DNA of 64,000 nucleotides. It comes from Weimeria sp002480925. Its GTDB lineage: Bacteria; Bacillota; Clostridia; Lachnospirales; Lachnospiraceae. Where the stretch lies: contig NZ_JBQHVU010000002.1 in assembly GCF_052064335.1 (NCBI RefSeq), positions 1-64,000 of the forward strand, given 5' to 3'. The position numbers and the translations under genes are program-made. This document shows, one piece after another, positions 60,675 to 64,000 of the stretch; the stretch's first letter is position 1; every line of letters begins with the position of its first letter. The notes beneath the pieces were generated by a model. It saw only the letters and a list, made by a program, of their open reading frames with translations. It was not told the DNA's origin and did no database searches.

Positions 60675-61637
60675 TTTTTCTGACAGCCAGGAGAATATAT
60701 GTCTGTAGTAGTCCTTCCGGACCTGGTCGGTGGAATTAAAGATCTCATGCTTTGATGTCTGGTAGGTGATATGACGGGCATCCTTTACTTTTGATAGGAA
60801 GTCTCTGTATCCGGATGGATCAACCAGATGGTCACAGCCTGCCTCAAATACCAGAAGAGGGGTTTTAATGGATGCTGCCTTTTTTATTAGCTTCCTTGTG
60901 GCGGAGACAGAGGCCAGTGACCAGCCGAAGGTCGCTCCATAGGTCTGGTAATCAGGACAGGTTAGTCTCTGATCGAACAGATAGTCATATCTGGCCCTTG
61001 ACTGGGCGCTTGATGTCTCGAAGACTCTTACTCCATCAAATCTTTGCTGGCCTACTGAGAGCATCCTTTCCTTATGGAAGAGATGGACATATAGCCACAG
61101 AAGTGCGATCTTTGCTCTTGATATCCCATTTGTCTGAATGCGTACCATGGGACTTGAAAGTATGGCAAGACAGAAGTCATCCGGATAGCTTTCTAGATAA
61201 AGGGAGGCGATCGCTCCTCCCATCGAATGGGCAAAAAGCACGGCAGGAATACCCTGAGGCTTCTTTACAGATACGATCCTGTCATAAAAGGTCTTCATAT
61301 CGGATAAGTACTGGTCATAGCTTTTAATATATACCAGATCCTTTTCGGCAAGCTTGCCTCCTGAGAGGCCATGACCTCTCATCTCAGGGAAGAAGAAGCC
61401 GTAGCCCTCCCTGAAGAAATACCAGGACATCTCATGATATTTCCCGAAGAATTCGCAGAAGCCGTGAAAGATCACTATGATAGCCCTGGGCTTATCAGGT
61501 ATCGCATAGTAGTAATGGATAGGAGTGCCGTCATATGAATCAAGGTAACCATCCTTTACAGCCTGTTCTCTCCATTCACGGCATGGCCCATCCATGGCCT
61601 CCCTGAAATCATCTTCACCAAGAATAGCTGTCATCAT
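60657..61637 (-). CDS. Alpha/beta hydrolase, lysophospholipase-like
   Basis: 326 residues. IIVIFHGFCEFFGKYHEMSW, EMRGHGLSGG and the nucleophile Ser in LFAHSMGGAIASLYLES follow the monoacylglycerol-lipase/PldB pattern; Asp and His are likely in VFEAGCDHLVDPSG and TSKHEIFNST. No signal peptide. Upstream of it (4-base overlap) is a glycerophosphodiester phosphodiesterase, so the two may work together on phospholipid breakdown products. Confidence 0.87.
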   Translation of the reverse strand: MMTAILGEDDFREAMDGPCREWREQAVKDGYLDSYDGTPIHYYYAIPDKPRAIIVIFHGFCEFFGKYHEMSWYFFREGYGFFFPEMRGHGLSGGKLAEKDLVYIKSYDQYLSDMKTFYDRIVSVKKPQGIPAVLFAHSMGGAIASLYLESYPDDFCLAILSSPMVRIQTNGISRAKIALLWLYVHLFHKERMLSVGQQRFDGVRVFETSSAQSRARYDYLFDQRLTCPDYQTYGATFGWSLASVSATRKLIKKAASIKTPLLVFEAGCDHLVDPSGYRDFLSKVKDARHITYQTSKHEIFNSTDQVRKDYYRHIFSWLSEKLALSE

Positions 61638-62365
61638 GCTCTCCCGTAAAGCCTTAAGGCCTTCTTAGGATAGTTAGTGATGATAGCATTTACTCCTGTC
61701 TCTTGACATAATTTCATATGCTTCTCCTCGTTAACTGTCCATACATTTACAGAAAGACCTCTGTTCCTGCATTCCTGAATGAAATCAGGGTACTGTATGT
61801 TATAGAGGGCAGGATGAAGTGCGTCCACTCCGTGAGTCTGGCCGTATGCAGGCATATCAATAGTGCCGTCGGCATATAGAAAGCCGGTCTTGGCCAGCGG
61901 ATCGAGCCTTCTGATCTTCATCACAGAATAATGATTGAAGGAAGAGTAGATCACTCTGTCAGAAAAACCGTTTTTCTTTGTTAGCTTTACAATGTCATCC
62001 TCTATACCCGGATAGAAGTATATGCCGGTCTTTAGCTCTATGTTTATAGTAAGCTCTGTAGGACGCAGGGCATCGAATACCTCCTGCATGGTAGGAATCG
62101 TCACGCCCTCGTAGGCCTTGTTGCCGTTATCGAAATTAAAGGTCTTGAGCTGGGACAGGGTGTAGTCCTTTATCAGGCCGGATCCATTTGATGTCCTGTC
62201 TATGGTCTCGTCATGGCAGACTACTATCTTTTTATCCTTTGTGTATTGTATATCAAGTTCTACTCCGTCGGCTCCCATCAGGTTGGCAAGCTCGAATGCG
62301 GGGATAGTGTTCTCCGGCGCATATCCGCTGGCTCCTCTGTGAGCCCATACAAGTGGTGTGTTCAT
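61634..62365 (-). CDS. Glycerophosphodiester phosphodiesterase
   Basis: 243 residues from the ATG at 62365 (AAGGAGG 9 bases upstream). A TIM-barrel enzyme that hydrolyses deacylated phospholipids to glycerol 3-phosphate and an alcohol. Key residues: VWAHRGASGYAPENT (His-Arg and Glu), GVELDIQYTKD and VVCHDETIDRTSNG. No signal peptide, so cytosolic. A -10 TAAAAT and -35 TTGAAT (62387-62415, 17 apart) are possible but very close to the ribosome site. Confidence 0.95.
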   Translation of the reverse strand: MNTPLVWAHRGASGYAPENTIPAFELANLMGADGVELDIQYTKDKKIVVCHDETIDRTSNGSGLIKDYTLSQLKTFNFDNGNKAYEGVTIPTMQEVFDALRPTELTINIELKTGIYFYPGIEDDIVKLTKKNGFSDRVIYSSFNHYSVMKIRRLDPLAKTGFLYADGTIDMPAYGQTHGVDALHPALYNIQYPDFIQECRNRGLSVNVWTVNEEKHMKLCQETGVNAIITNYPKKALRLYGRA

Positions 62366-62458
62366 AAGCAATAACCTCCTTCCATTATTTTATAATTTTT
62401 CTGTCAGATATTCAACAATATTACGAACATTTTACTTTTAACGACGTATGGAAACTGA

Positions 62459-62464
62459 TATAAT
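62459..62464 (+). promoter_or_regulatory. -10 element of the GPH transporter gene
   Basis: Perfect TATAAT about 30 bases ahead of the start codon. The -35 is poor (TTTTAA at 17 bases), which may mean an activator is needed. Confidence 0.4.
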
Positions 62465-62494
62465 GAAAATAGTTTATAAGAACGGAGGTATATT

Positions 62495-63979
62495 ATGAAA
62501 GAGGAAAAAAATCATTCCAGAGGACTATGGGCACAGATGAGCTATGGAATGGCGGAATTTTTTAATGGAGGAGCCTTTGTGATAATCGGTTCCTTTTTCT
62601 CAGCTTTCCTGATAAAGGCAATGGGGATGCCGCCGGCCCTGGCCGGTACCGTACCACTTGTTGGAAATTTCTGGGATGCAATCACAGATCCCATTATGGG
62701 GAATATAACCGACCGGACCAGCAGGGAAATGGGACCGAAGAGGTTTTATATGCTTATAGGCTCGATTGCCACAGCCTTATCCTTCATGGCCATCTGGATC
62801 CCGTTTTCTTCATCGGCGGCAGCCATGACGGTCTTTTATATAGTCATGTACTGCCTCTTTTCCACAGGCTCTACCATCCTTATGGTACCCTACAATGGGC
62901 TGCTTGCAGATATGGTGGATGATTATGCGGTAAGGTCTAAGTTTTCAAATATGAGGATGATCTGGTCTACGCTCGGGGCTATGGTATGCGGAGTAGTCCC
63001 GACCTTTCTTATAGGAGATCCGACAGACGCCAGTCTCTATTTCAGATGCTGCGTGGTCTTCGGAATCTGTTTCCTTGTGACATGTCTTGTCACAGTAGCG
63101 GGCACCTGGGAGAAGCAGCATCCTCCGGTCAGGTCAAGGCTTATAGACAGTTTCGATCATGCAGGAAGCGTCTTTAAGAGCAGAAGCTTCCGTCTCTTTA
63201 TCGGTATCTATCTGAGCGGACAGTGCGCAACGGATTTTGTGACAGGTATGGCAGTGTATTATGTAGATGATGTGCTGAATGGATATGGTAATCATTACTT
63301 TACCTATCTGATGGCTGCTATTATAGTTTCTCAGCTGGTTGGCATGATTATCTGGGGACCTGTGATGGAAAGGACATCAAAGCGTACCACTATACTGATA
63401 GGAGCTCCCATAAGGATAGCCTCAACTCTCCTTCTTATACCATTCTCCTATCAGGGAGTAAGCATAATTTTTGTCCTTCTTTTAGCCTGTGGGATAGGAA
63501 TAGGAAATGCAGCGACTCTTACAAGCATATTTGCTATAATGGCTGATATGCCGGATGTGGATGAGCTTCTAACAGGAGTCAGGAGACCCGGAGTAGTATC
63601 CGGTATGTCGACCTTTGCCAGAAAGATTTCATCAGGACTTTCATCCTGGCTTACAGGAGTCCTTCTGGCGGCAGTGGGCTACAGTTCAAAGGTGGCGAAG
63701 GCCGGAGGAAGACAAAGTCTGTATACCCAGCATGGTATAGCTCTGATATTTATCCTGATGCCGGTAATCCTGTGTATACTGCTTTTTATCTTTGCGATGA
63801 AATTTCCTATGACAGAAAAGGAGTACAATGTGATAAAGCGTGATATAGCAAGGAGAAGAGGAGAGGATATTCCTGCTGCGACAGAGGAAGAAAGAAGGAT
63901 CTGCGAGAGGGTATGTGGAATTTCATATAACAGACTCTTTGATCCTGCAAATGAATGGATAGGAAGACATAATAAGTAG
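62495..63979 (+). CDS. GPH-family sugar transporter (MFS)
   Basis: 494 residues with about twelve membrane helices. WAQMSYGMAEFFNGG at the N-terminus, FWDAITDPIMGNITDRT in the first cytoplasmic loop and VPYNGLLADM are the marks of glycoside-pentoside-hexuronide:cation symporters (MelB, UidB, XynB type). The C-terminal half has AIMADMPDVDELLTG and RRPGVVSG. Sugar unknown. CGGAGG precedes the ATG. The gene ends 21 bases before the window edge, where AAAAAACCGGC may begin a terminator. Confidence 0.92.
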   Translation: MKEEKNHSRGLWAQMSYGMAEFFNGGAFVIIGSFFSAFLIKAMGMPPALAGTVPLVGNFWDAITDPIMGNITDRTSREMGPKRFYMLIGSIATALSFMAIWIPFSSSAAAMTVFYIVMYCLFSTGSTILMVPYNGLLADMVDDYAVRSKFSNMRMIWSTLGAMVCGVVPTFLIGDPTDASLYFRCCVVFGICFLVTCLVTVAGTWEKQHPPVRSRLIDSFDHAGSVFKSRSFRLFIGIYLSGQCATDFVTGMAVYYVDDVLNGYGNHYFTYLMAAIIVSQLVGMIIWGPVMERTSKRTTILIGAPIRIASTLLLIPFSYQGVSIIFVLLLACGIGIGNAATLTSIFAIMADMPDVDELLTGVRRPGVVSGMSTFARKISSGLSSWLTGVLLAAVGYSSKVAKAGGRQSLYTQHGIALIFILMPVILCILLFIFAMKFPMTEKEYNVIKRDIARRRGEDIPAATEEERRICERVCGISYNRLFDPANEWIGRHNK

Positions 63980-64000
63980 TTTTCGGATAAAAAAACCGGC

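Overview
The window looks like core chromosome of an anaerobic, low-to-mid GC Firmicute of the class Clostridia, most like Lachnospiraceae. The basis is family content and style, not a database match: class III ribonucleotide reductase (NrdDG), the anaerobic thiazole route (radical-SAM ThiH), NadABC, AsnA beside AsnS, LuxS with MTA/SAH nucleosidase, an OhrR-type MarR regulator, DUF4317 and DUF5684 proteins, TTGACA/TATAAT-type promoters, AGGAGG ribosome sites and many U-tailed hairpin terminators. Most genes are on the + strand, in tight runs with 4-bp overlaps. I see no prophage, CRISPR array, rRNA or integrative element. The only mobile DNA is the start of a transposase at the left edge.

Layout. 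1-0.9 kb: transposase fragment and a six-tRNA operon (Pro, Gly, Arg, His, Gln, Lys) on the - strand. 1-9.5 kb: XRE-type regulator, enolase, thiSGH, a small membrane protein, thiE/tenI, nrdDG. 9.5-13.3 kb: phosphatase, secreted polysaccharide deacetylase, and a REC-GGDEF-EAL c-di-GMP protein. 13.3-16.5 kb: nadABC on the - strand. 16.6-27.9 kb: a three-gene ABC importer, then a tetrapyrrole cluster (a four-domain Met8-HemC-CobA-HemD fusion, HemB, HemA, HemL) with two glycosyltransferase-like genes in it. 27.8-29.6 kb: truA and a zinc phospholipase C-like gene on the - strand. 29.7-32.5 kb: pseudouridine synthase, a dense cluster of DnaA-box-like sites, a small acidic protein, tRNA-Leu, luxS and mtn. 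32.5-39.5 kb: ohrR-like gene, recJ-like gene, hydrolase, methyltransferase, hslO, nadE. 39.5-47.5 kb: PAP2 protein, L,D-transpeptidase, hisC, two small membrane proteins, pfkA, an rRNA methyltransferase, a small alarmone synthetase, a gamma-carbonic-anhydrase-like protein, a frameshifted small gene, tRNA-Gly and a YjfB-like protein. 47.6-51.3 kb: thyA, folA, ilvB, ilvN. 51.3-64 kb: a repeat-rich spacer, a PI-PLC-like protein, DUF4317, asnS-asnA-yerC-pcrA, an acidic-tailed membrane protein, rlmD-like gene, two lipid hydrolases (-) and a GPH-type sugar transporter.

How the genes fit together. NadABC makes nicotinate mononucleotide from aspartate and dihydroxyacetone phosphate, and NadE finishes NAD. 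HemA, HemL, HemB and the fusion convert glutamyl-tRNA to uroporphyrinogen III and on to precorrin-2/sirohydrochlorin, the branch to siroheme and cobalamin rather than protoheme. LuxS and Mtn recycle S-adenosylhomocysteine and make AI-2. ThyA, FolA and NrdDG supply DNA precursors.

The items most worth a second look are the DnaA-box cluster away from any dnaA gene, the four-enzyme tetrapyrrole fusion, leader hairpins and operator-like repeats before nrdD and nadA, the ThiS C-terminus with no ThiF nearby, the frameshifted two-helix gene at 46.9 kb, and the repeat spacer after ilvN. I found no clear previously undescribed multi-gene system.
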